Assembly (NCBI RefSeq): GCF_001721295.1
Contig: NZ_MDDS01000003.1
Coordinates: 1 to 64,000, forward strand
Source of the DNA: Sphingomonas turrisvirgatae
Lineage (GTDB): Bacteria; Pseudomonadota; Alphaproteobacteria; Sphingomonadales; Sphingomonadaceae
Direction: 5' to 3'
DNA length: 64,000 bases
Both the position numbers and the translations under genes were made by a program. How positions within the stretch are numbered: the first letter of the stretch is position 1; each line of letters starts with the position of its first letter. Positions 8,856 to 19,071 of this stretch are shown here, piece after piece. A model generated the notes under the pieces. The model saw only the letters and a program-made list of their open reading frames with translations. It was not told the origin of the DNA and searched no databases.

Positions 8856-10073
8856 TCAGCCCAGCGCCGCCTGCTTTTCGTCGGCCAGCCGGTCGAGTTC
8901 GGCGCGCGACTTCTTCTCGGCGGCGGTCTTCAGCTGTCCGCAGGCCGCATCGATGTCCCGCCCGCGCGGCGTGCGCGCCGGTGCCGAAATCCCTGCGCCG
9001 AACACGATTTCCTGGAACGCGCGAATCCGCTCGGGCGTCGAGCATTCGTACGGCGCGCCGGGCCACGGGTTGAACGGGATCAGATTGACCTTGGCCGGCA
9101 GCTTGTACTGCTTGATCAGCCGGACCAACTCGCGCGCATCCTCGTCGCTGTCGTTCTTGTCCTTCAGCATCACATATTCGAACGTGATGCGCCGCGCATT
9201 GTTCGCGCCCGGATAGTCGGCACAGGCTTGCAGCAGGTCCTCCAGCCCGTATTTGCGATTCAACGGCACGATCTCGTCGCGCACATCCTTGGTCACCGCG
9301 TGCAGCGAGACGGCCAGGTTGACGCCGATCTCCTCGCCCGCGCGCGCCATCATCGGCACCACGCCGCTGGTCGACAGGGTGATGCGCCGGCGGCTGAGGC
9401 CAAGGCCATCGCCATCCATCACGATCTTCAGCGCGTCGCGCACATTGTCGAAATTGTACAGCGGCTCGCCCATGCCCATCATCACGATGTTGGTGAGCAT
9501 CCGCCCTTCCGGCTGGCTCGGCCATTCACCCAACGCATCGCGCGCCAGCATCACCTGCCCGACGATTTCGCCCGGCTCCAGGTTGCGGACCAGCCGCATC
9601 GTGCCGGTGTGGCAGAATCGGCAATTGAGCGTGCAGCCGACCTGGCTCGACACGCACAACGTCCCGCGATCGGCGTCCGGGATGAACACCATCTCATAGT
9701 CCTGGCCGTCATCGGACCGCAGCAGCCACTTGCGCGTGCCGTCGGTCGACACCTGCGCCTCGACCACTTGCGGGCGCGAGATGGCAAAGCGCTGCTCCAG
9801 CCACGGGCGCAACTGCTTGCTGATGTCGGTCATCAGCGAAAAGTCGGTGACGCCGCGATTGTAGATCCAGTGCCACAGCTGCTTGGCGCGCAGTTTCGCC
9901 TGTTTCGGCTCGAGTTGCGCCGTCTCCAGCGCCATGCGCAAGTCCGCCTTGGACAGGCCGAGCAGGTCGATGCGTCCATCTGCGCGCGGCTTGAAATCGC
10001 GCGGCACGGGCACGGGATCGATGTGCCCGGGGATGGGCATGAGCGGGGCCGAGGCTGTCTGCATTCGCGCCAT
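8856..10073 (-). CDS. rlmN: dual-specificity 23S rRNA/tRNA adenine C2-methyltransferase RlmN
   Basis: A radical SAM enzyme that methylates C2 of A2503 in 23S rRNA and of A37 in some tRNAs. The cluster motif CxxxCxxC reads CTLNCRFC and is followed by HTGT. Also present are [35 protein letters not shown] and the C-terminal [16 protein letters not shown], whose Cys (about 20 residues from the end) is the mechanistic second Cys. The frame stays open upstream without homology, so the ATG at 10073 (MARMQTAS) was chosen; ATG 10064 is the alternative. About 405 residues, normal for alphaproteobacterial RlmN. Confidence 0.95.
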   Translation of the reverse strand: MARMQTASAPLMPIPGHIDPVPVPRDFKPRADGRIDLLGLSKADLRMALETAQLEPKQAKLRAKQLWHWIYNRGVTDFSLMTDISKQLRPWLEQRFAISRPQVVEAQVSTDGTRKWLLRSDDGQDYEMVFIPDADRGTLCVSSQVGCTLNCRFCHTGTMRLVRNLEPGEIVGQVMLARDALGEWPSQPEGRMLTNIVMMGMGEPLYNFDNVRDALKIVMDGDGLGLSRRRITLSTSGVVPMMARAGEEIGVNLAVSLHAVTKDVRDEIVPLNRKYGLEDLLQACADYPGANNARRITFEYVMLKDKNDSDEDARELVRLIKQYKLPAKVNLIPFNPWPGAPYECSTPERIRAFQEIVFGAGISAPARTPRGRDIDAACGQLKTAAEKKSRAELDRLADEKQAALG

Positions 10074-10214
10074 ATAGCGGGAAAATGACGCAATTTCCAC
10101 TCCCCGGCCCATCCCGCTGACGCCACGGCGCGTCGATGGGGAGTTGCGAGGCGGCGCGCCCGCTGGAAGCCTTGTACGCGGGGGCACGGTTTTCTTCGTG
10201 TTTGGAGTAGTTTC

Positions 10215-10616
10215 ATGACCAAGTTTCACGCCATCCTGACTGCTGGCGCCGCGCTGATCGCCGCGCCCGCCATCGCGCAGGAGGCAGCACCCGCGCCCGC
10301 ACAGGCCCCGCAGGCGGCACCAGCGGCACCCGCCGCGCCGGGCGCCCCCGTGACCGCCAGCGATGCGGAGATCACCAGCTTCGCCAAGGCCGCGATCGCG
10401 GTGGACAAGGTGAACAAGGACACCGCCCTGCCCGATGCGGACAAGCCCAAGAAGCTCGCCGAAGTGGTGACTGCGGCCGGCATCCAGCCGACCCGCTTCA
10501 ACGAGATTGCGGTCGCGTCGGGATCGGACGCTGCGCTTCAACAGCGCATCCAGGCGGCGATCGTCGCCGAACAGAACGCCGCTGCGCCGGCTGCGCCCGC
10601 GACTCCGGCTCAATAA
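10215..10616 (+). CDS. secreted DUF4168-like protein
   Basis: A 133-residue exported protein with a signal peptide cleaved after AIAQ (about residue 22), an Ala/Pro-rich linker (to about 46), then a small helical domain with [18 protein letters not shown] and [18 protein letters not shown], the pattern of DUF4168. The C terminus is again Ala/Pro-rich. The function of the family is unknown; it is common in the periplasm of proteobacteria. The gene is divergent from rlmN and followed by a strong hairpin. Confidence 0.75.
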   Translation: MTKFHAILTAGAALIAAPAIAQEAAPAPAQAPQAAPAAPAAPGAPVTASDAEITSFAKAAIAVDKVNKDTALPDADKPKKLAEVVTAAGIQPTRFNEIAVASGSDAALQQRIQAAIVAEQNAAAPAAPATPAQ

Positions 10617-10627
10617 CTCGTCCCCCC

Positions 10628-10669
10628 GGGCGTTGCAGCGGCTCTGGGTCTATCGCCGCTGCAACGCCC
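10628..10669. terminator. bidirectional hairpin between convergent genes
   Basis: A perfect 14-bp inverted repeat: GGGCGTTGCAGCGG (10628-10641) and its complement (10656-10669) around a 14-nt loop. It lies between the stop of the plus-strand DUF4168 gene and the end of the minus-strand gene at 10679. No long U-tract follows on either strand, so termination strength is uncertain. Confidence 0.7.
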
Positions 10670-10678
10670 ACCCTCTTG

Positions 10679-11140
10679 TCAACGCCGCGCACATCCCAAC
10701 GCCGCTGCGTCGATCGCCGTCGCCGCGCCCTTGAGCGCATAGACGTCGGCAAAGGCGCGGCCAGCGCGCGCCAGCGTCTCCACGCTCATGCTGCGACCCG
10801 ACCGCATCGCGGTCACGATGGCGAGGTCCGTGCGCGCGTCCGGCGCCCACGCATCGCTCGCGCCCGCCAACAGTTCGAAGCGGCGCTCCCCGATCGACAG
10901 CGTCACCTTCGCGCGCGGATCGCGCGCCCGGCTCAGGCGGATATGCAGCTGGTTGCGCGCGCCCGAACGCGGCCAGTTGGCAACGCTGGCAAACGCCCCG
11001 CGCCGCGCCTGCACCGGCTCGCTGATCGCATAGCATCGCGACGGCGCGGCATCGCGAAACGCGCCCCAGCTGTCGAACACGCCCAGCGCCTCGCGGGCCT
11101 GCCCCTGAACGGCGGCTATCAGCACCAATGCCGCGATCAT
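10679..11140 (-). CDS. secreted hypothetical protein
   Basis: About 153 residues from the ATG at 11140, which overlaps the stop of the upstream phosphatase gene (ATGA). A short signal peptide (MIAALVLIAAVQGQA) is followed by WGAFRDAAPSRCYAISEP, a strand-rich centre (VTLSIGERRFELLAG) and a C-terminal GCARR. The arrangement resembles the invasion-associated-locus-B style of small periplasmic protein in alphaproteobacteria, but I cannot assign the family firmly. Two Cys could form a disulfide. Coupled translation suggests coexpression with the phosphatase. Confidence 0.6.
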   Translation of the reverse strand: MIAALVLIAAVQGQAREALGVFDSWGAFRDAAPSRCYAISEPVQARRGAFASVANWPRSGARNQLHIRLSRARDPRAKVTLSIGERRFELLAGASDAWAPDARTDLAIVTAMRSGRSMSVETLARAGRAFADVYALKGAATAIDAAALGCARR

Positions 11141-11763
11141 GCCGGCGCGTGCCCGCTGCCGGTATGGACGACCGTTTCCATGCCTCGCTCGATCATCACG
11201 ACCGATCCCTGCGGCAGGCCCGGCGCGATCGGCGTGGCAAATTCGGGATGCGCATCCGCCCCGGTCATCACGCCGCGCAGCACCCTGCTGGACACGCCGT
11301 GCATGATGACCAGCCGGTCGCCTTCGTCCTCGTCCGTATCGGCCAGCCACGCCGACACACGCGCGGCGATGTCGGCAAAGGGCTCGCCATCGGGCGGCGA
11401 CCGGATGAGGCCGCCCGGCACCATCACATTTCCACCTTCGGCGATGATGTCGGCATAGTATCGCCCGCCCCAGCTGCCCATGCCGATCTCGGTCAGCCGC
11501 GAATCCTGCCGCGCGGCATGCCAATCAAGCTCGAGATGCTCGGCGAGCACCGCCAGCGTCTGCAACGCACGCCCGGTGTTCGAAGCCCACAGGGTCAGCT
11601 GCGGCCGCACGCCCAGCAACGCGCGTAACGCCCGCCCCATTCCGTCCGCCTGAGCAAAGCCGGCGCGGGTCAGCGGCGTATGCGGATGGTCGCCCTGCAG
11701 CCGCCGCGCCACATTGAACACCGTCTCGCCATGCCGTGCGATGAAGTCGCGTCCCTTGCGCAT
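11137..11763 (-). CDS. histidine phosphatase family protein
   Basis: A 208-residue member of the phosphoglycerate-mutase/histidine phosphatase superfamily. The catalytic RHGE motif is at the N terminus (FIARHGETVFN, about residues 8-18). Other markers are TPLTRAGFAQA, a conserved Arg in SNTGRALQT, and a second catalytic His in LVIMHGVSSRVL near residue 153. Substrate not predictable. Its last codon overlaps the ATG of the next minus-strand gene by 4 bp. Confidence 0.85.
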   Translation of the reverse strand: MRKGRDFIARHGETVFNVARRLQGDHPHTPLTRAGFAQADGMGRALRALLGVRPQLTLWASNTGRALQTLAVLAEHLELDWHAARQDSRLTEIGMGSWGGRYYADIIAEGGNVMVPGGLIRSPPDGEPFADIAARVSAWLADTDEDEGDRLVIMHGVSSRVLRGVMTGADAHPEFATPIAPGLPQGSVVMIERGMETVVHTGSGHAPA

Positions 11764-11945
11764 CGCGCTCGTGTCCCATTCGCGGCGGCATCAAGGCAAG
11801 CGCTTTATGTGCCACAATCCTGCCACGCTGTGTTGCCCGAATATCACAGGCGACTTTGTTTAGCTGAGGTTCATGAAACATCGCGCCCGCGTAACTATTT
11901 GAACCCTGCCCCGCGTGATGGGGCGTGTTTGAATGGAGTTTTGTA

Positions 11946-12602
11946 ATGCGTAACCTGATGATCGCAGCGGTGCTGCTGGCCGGAACCGCCGCCCCCGCGA
12001 TGGCGCAGGACCAGGTCAATCCGCAGTTCACCGGCCCGCGCGTCGGCGTGACCGCCGGCTATGACATCCTTCGCCCGGGCAGCAGTGAGGACGCCGACAT
12101 CGATGGCGTCAACGAGAATGTCGACGGCTTCAACTATGGCGTCGAACTCGGCTACGACTTCTCGATCGGCGGCGCGGTCCTCGGCGTCGAGGCGGAGCTG
12201 GCGGATTCGACCGCCAAGCAGAAGACCAGCACCAACAATCCCGATTTCCTCGGCTTCGGTGAAGTCGCTGCGGGTCGCGACATCTATGTCGGCGTTCGCG
12301 CCGGCGTCCTCGCCGCCCCCAGCACGCTGATCTATGCCAAGGGCGGCTACACCAATGCTCGCCTGAACGTACTGGCCAGCGACGGCACGACCGAACTGCG
12401 CGAGAATTTCGATCTCGAAGGCTGGCGCCTGGGCGCGGGCATCGAGCAGGCGATCGGCACCAACACCTTCGCCAAGCTCGAATATCGCTACTCGAACTAT
12501 TCGAACGCGAACTTCGAATATCGCAGCGGTGCGACGACCGAGAATTTCGACATCGACACCGATCGTCATCAGATCGTGGCTGGCGTCGGCATCCGCTTCT
12601 AA
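11946..12602 (+). CDS. outer-membrane beta-barrel (porin-like) protein
   Basis: A 218-residue outer-membrane protein. It has a signal peptide with cleavage after AMAQ (about residue 21) and alternating hydrophobic/aromatic strands (GVTAGYDIL, GVELGYDFSIGG, YVGVRAGVL, TLIYAKGGYTNARL, TFAKLEYRYSNYSN). It ends in IRF, the terminal Phe used by the BAM complex. This is the eight-stranded OmpA-N/Omp25-like barrel type. The ATG at 11946 has a GGAG site 7 bases upstream; an in-frame GTG at 11925 has none and is rejected. A strong terminator follows. Confidence 0.88.
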   Translation: MRNLMIAAVLLAGTAAPAMAQDQVNPQFTGPRVGVTAGYDILRPGSSEDADIDGVNENVDGFNYGVELGYDFSIGGAVLGVEAELADSTAKQKTSTNNPDFLGFGEVAAGRDIYVGVRAGVLAAPSTLIYAKGGYTNARLNVLASDGTTELRENFDLEGWRLGAGIEQAIGTNTFAKLEYRYSNYSNANFEYRSGATTENFDIDTDRHQIVAGVGIRF

Positions 12603-12720
12603 GCGGCAGCCGGCGGAGTATCGGCGCGAATCGCCCGGCTACCTTTATCGGACAGCATGGCCGGGCGAAGCGCGACAGACCCCAAGGGGTGCCGATTCTT
12701 CCACAACTATATTTGACGAA

Positions 12721-12749
12721 GGGCCGGGGCGCTTGCTCCGGCCCTTTTT
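12721..12749 (+). terminator. intrinsic terminator of the outer-membrane protein gene
   Basis: A 10-bp GC-rich stem (GGGCCGGGGC / GCTCCGGCCC, one G-U pair) with a GCTT loop is followed directly by five T. It lies 119 bp past the barrel-protein stop and 82 bp before dnaN. Confidence 0.9.
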
Positions 12750-12830
12750 CGCGTTAAGGATATCTCGAACTTCGCGCGGCTAACCAGCCGTCGGAACAGG
12801 GCGACCGCCCTCGGGGGTTTGGATACACAC

Positions 12831-13934
12831 ATGAAAGCGACGATCGAACGCGCAACTTTGCTCCGCGGCTTGAGCCACGTCCAATCGGTGGTCGAGCGGC
12901 GCAATACCATTCCGATCCTGTCGAACGTGCTGATCGAGGCTTCGCTGGAGGGATCGATTCGCCTGATGGCAACGGACCTCGACCTGCAGATCGATGAGAC
13001 CGTGCCGGCGGCGGTGGATCAAGCGGGCGCGATCACTGTCCCCGCGCACACGCTGTTCGACATCGCCCGCAAGCTGCCTGAAGGCGCTCAGGTCGAACTC
13101 GCCGCGGCTGAGGGCAAGATCAAGATCAACGCCGGCCGCGCCAAGTTCGAACTCGGCACCCTGCCGCGTGACGATTTCCCGGTGATCGCCGAGGGCGAAC
13201 TGCCGACCGTCTTCGAACTGTCGGCCGAAACCTTGAAGCAGATCATTGACAAGACGCGCTTCGCGATTTCGACTGAAGAGACGCGCTATTATCTCAACGG
13301 CATCTTCCTGCACGTCGCCGACGATGTGCTGAAGGCCGCGGCGACCGACGGCCACCGCCTGGCGCGTGTCACCGTCGCCCGCCCCGACGGCGCGGAAGCG
13401 ATGCCCGACGTGATCGTGCCGCGCAAATGCGTCGCCGAACTGCGCAAGCTGCTCGACGAAGTCGATGGCTCGGTCGGCGTCTCGCTGTCCGGCTCGAAGA
13501 TTCGCTTCGACCTTGGCGCTGCGATCCTGACGAGCAAGCTGATCGACGGGACCTTCCCCGACTATTCGCGCGTCATTCCGCAGGGCAATGACAAGATCCT
13601 CAAGATCGATCCGCGCAGCTTCATGCAGGGCGTCGATCGCGTCAGCACCATCGCGACGGAAAAGACTCGCGCGGTGAAGATGGCGCTCGATCGCGATCGC
13701 ATCACCCTCTCCGTCACCAGCCCCGACAACGGCACGGCTGCCGAGGAAGTGCCCGGCGACTACGCCGCCCAGCCGTTTGAGATCGGCTTCAACTCGCGCT
13801 ACCTCATGGACATTCTGGGCCAAGTCGAAGGCGACATGGTCGAGGTCCACCTCGCCGACGCCGCCGCGCCCACCTTGATCCGCGAGAACGACAAGTCGCC
13901 CGCGCTCTACGTTCTGATGCCAATGCGTGTCTGA
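12831..13934 (+). CDS. dnaN: DNA polymerase III sliding clamp (beta subunit)
   Basis: The ring-shaped processivity clamp of the replicative polymerase, about 367 residues with three topologically similar domains. Recognisable blocks are VQSVVERRNTIPILSNVLI, ATDLDLQI, TRYYLNGIFLH, ATDGHRLA, IDGTFPDYSRVIP and the C-terminal YVLMPMRV with the MPMR motif. The ATG at 12831 gives the usual N terminus (MKATIERATLLRGL); an in-frame TTG 12 bp upstream is rejected. dnaN stands apart from dnaA here, with coq4 between it and recF. Confidence 0.97.
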   Translation: MKATIERATLLRGLSHVQSVVERRNTIPILSNVLIEASLEGSIRLMATDLDLQIDETVPAAVDQAGAITVPAHTLFDIARKLPEGAQVELAAAEGKIKINAGRAKFELGTLPRDDFPVIAEGELPTVFELSAETLKQIIDKTRFAISTEETRYYLNGIFLHVADDVLKAAATDGHRLARVTVARPDGAEAMPDVIVPRKCVAELRKLLDEVDGSVGVSLSGSKIRFDLGAAILTSKLIDGTFPDYSRVIPQGNDKILKIDPRSFMQGVDRVSTIATEKTRAVKMALDRDRITLSVTSPDNGTAAEEVPGDYAAQPFEIGFNSRYLMDILGQVEGDMVEVHLADAAAPTLIRENDKSPALYVLMPMRV

Positions 13935-13943
13935 GCCAGCCGG

Positions 13944-13972
13944 TTGATTATCGGGCGGCATTCACCTATTAT
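13944..13972 (+). promoter_or_regulatory. predicted sigma-70-type promoter of coq4
   Basis: TTGATT (13944-13949) and TATTAT (13967-13972) are separated by 17 bp, a near-ideal -35/-10 arrangement. Predicted initiation is around 13979, inside the palindrome that follows. Confidence 0.55.
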
Positions 13973-13991
13973 TGACATCAATGTCAGTAAT
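13971..13991. promoter_or_regulatory. palindromic operator candidate at the coq4 start site
   Basis: TGACAT (13973-13978) and ATGTCA (13981-13986) form an inverted repeat with a 2-bp centre, flanked by ATT and TAAT for partial further symmetry. It overlaps the predicted transcription start, where a TetR- or MarR-type repressor could block initiation. No cognate regulator gene is adjacent. Confidence 0.5.
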
Positions 13992-14001
13992 GGTGGATGC
14001 C

Positions 14002-14802
14002 ATGGCAACGCAAGCTCAGTTTCAGACCGCCCCGAACACGCCGGCAATGGCGTCGCCGGCGCTCGATCCGATTGACTGGACCAAGACGCCGAAACGCGAA
14101 TGGGGCACGGCCCTGCGCGCGCTCGTCCGCCTGCTGCGCAATGCGGACGACACGATCCAGGTGTTCCGCATTATGCGCGCGCTCAACGGCGACATCGCCG
14201 GGCGCAACTATCGCCGTCTGCTCAAGACGCCGAACGGCGGGCGCCTTGCCTATCAGCGGCTCGAGCTTGCCGAGCGTCTGTCGGATCGCGACTGGATCGA
14301 CAGCTTCCCGGCCGGCACCGTCGCCGCCGCCTATCGCGACTTTCTCGACCGCACCGGCTATTCGGCGCAGGGCCTGGTCGAATTGAGCACGGCCGAAGGT
14401 ATCGGCGCCCAGGCCGAACATCCCCATGCGTGGTTCGGCCGCCGCGAGCGCGACGTGCACGATATCTGGCACATCCTGACCGGCTATCAGGCGGACGAGC
14501 CGCTCGGCGAAGCCTGCCTCGCCGCCTTTTCCTATGGCCAGACCAAGGGGCTTGGCTGGGTGTTCATCGCCGGCGGCGCTGCGCTCAAGAGCCTGCGTAT
14601 CACCGGCAAGACCAGCTTCGCGCGCGCCGTGATCGAAGGATACCGTCGCGGCAAGCGCGCGAAATGGCTTTCGGCCGAGGATTACGAGCAACTGCTCGCC
14701 GAACCGCTCGACCAGGCGCGCAAGCGCTTGGGCATCGTGCCGACGCTCGCCTATGACAAGGCGCAGGCCGAGCTTCGCGAAATGCGCAAGACCGGGATCT
14801 GA
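14002..14802 (+). CDS. coq4: Coq4 family ubiquinone biosynthesis protein
   Basis: Coq4-type scaffold/oxidative decarboxylation protein of ubiquinone synthesis. The family metal-binding HDxxH motif is visible as [12 protein letters not shown] (His/Asp near residue 155), followed by [13 protein letters not shown] and a long helical C terminus. Of three in-frame ATGs (13981, 13990, 14002), the last is preferred. It has GGTGGA upstream, and the first overlaps a predicted promoter/operator. From 14002 the protein has about 266 residues. Its place between dnaN and recF has no obvious functional reason. Confidence 0.85.
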   Translation: MATQAQFQTAPNTPAMASPALDPIDWTKTPKREWGTALRALVRLLRNADDTIQVFRIMRALNGDIAGRNYRRLLKTPNGGRLAYQRLELAERLSDRDWIDSFPAGTVAAAYRDFLDRTGYSAQGLVELSTAEGIGAQAEHPHAWFGRRERDVHDIWHILTGYQADEPLGEACLAAFSYGQTKGLGWVFIAGGAALKSLRITGKTSFARAVIEGYRRGKRAKWLSAEDYEQLLAEPLDQARKRLGIVPTLAYDKAQAELREMRKTGI

Positions 14803-14855
14803 TCGCGGCGCGTCGCGGCTGTGCGCGGGCTTTGGCCTGCGCTAAGGCCGAGCCG

Positions 14856-15914
14856 ATGGCCCTCACCCGCCTTGTCCTGACCGACTTCCGCAATCACGCC
14901 GATGCGCTGCTTCAGCCGGAAGCCGGCTTCGTTGTGCTGACCGGCGACAATGGCGCGGGCAAGACCAACATTCTCGAAGCCGTCTCGCTACTGGCCCCCG
15001 GCCGCGGCCTGCGCCGGGCGCCGCTCGGCGACATGGCGCGACAGGGCGGCACGGGCGGATTCGGCGTGGCGGCGACGCTGGGCATCGACATCGAACTCGG
15101 CACCGGCACCCAGCCTGCTGCCCCTGAACGCCGCATCGTGCGCATCAACGGCGCGCCCGCTGCCGCCACCAGCCTCGCGGAATGGCTCACCGTCCTGTGG
15201 CTCACCCCCGCCATGGATCGCCTGTTCGTCGAGCCGGCAGGCGAACGGCGGCGCTTCCTCGATCGTCTGACGCTTGCGCTCGCCCCCGGCCATGCGCACC
15301 ACACCACGCGCTACGAAGCGGCCATGCGCGAGCGCAATCGGCTGCTGTCGGGGGACGACCCTGCTGACCCGGACTGGCTCACGGCGTTGGAGGCGCGCAT
15401 GGCGGAGCATGGCACGGCGATCGACACCGCACGCCGCGACGCGGTCGCCGCCCTTGCCGGCCGCCTCGCCGCCCAGCCCGAGGGCGCCTTCGCGCGCGCC
15501 GGCCTTGCGCTCGATGGCCCGCCGCCTGGCGATCTTGCCGCGCAGCTTCGTGCCGGCCGCGCGCGCGATGCCGCCGCTGGCCGCACTCTGGCTGGCCCGC
15601 ATCGCGACGACATGATCGTCACGCATCTCGGCAAGGCACAGCCAGCGCAGCTTTGCTCGACCGGCGAGCAAAAGGCACTGCTGCTCGGCATCGTTCTCGC
15701 CCATGCCGAACTCGTCGCCGACCGCACCGGGCGAACACCGATCCTGCTCCTCGACGAAGTCGCCGCGCATCTCGATCCCAGCCGCCGCGTCGCGTTGTTC
15801 GAACGGCTCGCCGGGCGCGGTCAGGTGTGGATGACCGGCACCGAGTCCGCGCTGTTCGACGGCGCGGGTAAGGCAACCCGCTACACCGTCGGTGAAGGGA
15901 TCATTTTGGCTTAA
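14856..15914 (+). CDS. recF: DNA replication/repair protein RecF
   Basis: An SMC-like ATPase that loads RecA at gaps. Walker A reads GDNGAGKTN (about residues 30-38 from the ATG at 14856). The family blocks [34 protein letters not shown], the signature [13 protein letters not shown] and Walker [13 protein letters not shown] are all present. An AAGG ribosome-binding site precedes the ATG; the in-frame TTG at 14832 is rejected. About 352 residues. gyrB follows after 87 bp on the same strand. Confidence 0.96.
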   Translation: MALTRLVLTDFRNHADALLQPEAGFVVLTGDNGAGKTNILEAVSLLAPGRGLRRAPLGDMARQGGTGGFGVAATLGIDIELGTGTQPAAPERRIVRINGAPAAATSLAEWLTVLWLTPAMDRLFVEPAGERRRFLDRLTLALAPGHAHHTTRYEAAMRERNRLLSGDDPADPDWLTALEARMAEHGTAIDTARRDAVAALAGRLAAQPEGAFARAGLALDGPPPGDLAAQLRAGRARDAAAGRTLAGPHRDDMIVTHLGKAQPAQLCSTGEQKALLLGIVLAHAELVADRTGRTPILLLDEVAAHLDPSRRVALFERLAGRGQVWMTGTESALFDGAGKATRYTVGEGIILA

Positions 15915-15941
15915 GCCGCGGCACCGGTTCAGCTTAGCTGA

Positions 15942-18515
<2,574 letters not shown>

Positions 18516-18579
18516 TCGCGGATTCAATTCGTTACGCCGCTGACGATTTGCGAGTCCCGACGCGCGCTGCTCCACGGAT

Positions 18580-18600
18580 TCCCGTCTTAAGGGGACGGGA
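18580..18600 (+). promoter_or_regulatory. hairpin at the rlpA ribosome-binding site
   Basis: TCCCGTC (18580-18586) and GACGGGA (18594-18600) form a 7-bp stem with the AAGGG Shine-Dalgarno stretch in its loop, ending two bases before the rlpA ATG. It could modulate initiation; this is sequence-based inference only. Confidence 0.35.
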
Positions 18601-18602
18601 CG

Positions 18603-19019
18603 ATGCGGGGATTTGTCGCGATCGCAACGCTGATGCTGGCGGGACCGGCGCTGGCTGAGGACGATTTCAGCTTGCCCGCGACCTTCGGCATGCGGTCTGC
18701 CACGGCTGTGGCTGATTTGGGCAGCGACCTCGGCAGCGGCACCGCCAGCTATTATGGTCGAGAGATTGCGGGTAACCGCACGGCCAGCGGCGAACGCTGC
18801 GATCCCGATATGCTGACCGCCGCGCACCGCACGGCGCCGTTCGGCAGCAAGCTTCGCGTCACCAACCTCGCCACCGGACGCAGCGTTGTCGTGCGCGTCA
18901 ACGATCGCGGGCCATTCCGCGCCGGGCGCATCATCGACCTGTCTCACGCCGCTGCGCGCGAAATCGGAATGCACCGCACCGGCACCGCCAGGGTAAGCCT
19001 CGCGCTGCTGGGATCGTAA
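18603..19019 (+). CDS. RlpA-like septal ring lytic transglycosylase domain protein
   Basis: A 138-residue exported protein with a signal peptide ending at ALAE (about residue 19) and a double-psi beta-barrel RlpA domain. Marker blocks are GTASYYGREIAGNRTASGE, LTAAHRTAPFGSKLRVTNL, VVVRVNDRGPF and RIIDLSHAAAREIG. The Asp of VNDRGPF and the His of LTAAHRT match residues important for cleaving glycan strands that lack stem peptides. There is no SPOR domain and no lipobox, so it is a short, soluble periplasmic version. Confidence 0.88.
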   Translation: MRGFVAIATLMLAGPALAEDDFSLPATFGMRSATAVADLGSDLGSGTASYYGREIAGNRTASGERCDPDMLTAAHRTAPFGSKLRVTNLATGRSVVVRVNDRGPFRAGRIIDLSHAAAREIGMHRTGTARVSLALLGS

Positions 19020-19071
19020 CGCACGAAACGAAGCGGTTGACCGCTGCAATGCCGCAGTGCAGCACGCGCAC

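Noticed and set aside
8361..10088. 575-codon open frame antisense to rlmN and the TSUP gene
   Set aside because: Arg/His/Gln-rich shadow of two clear minus-strand genes.
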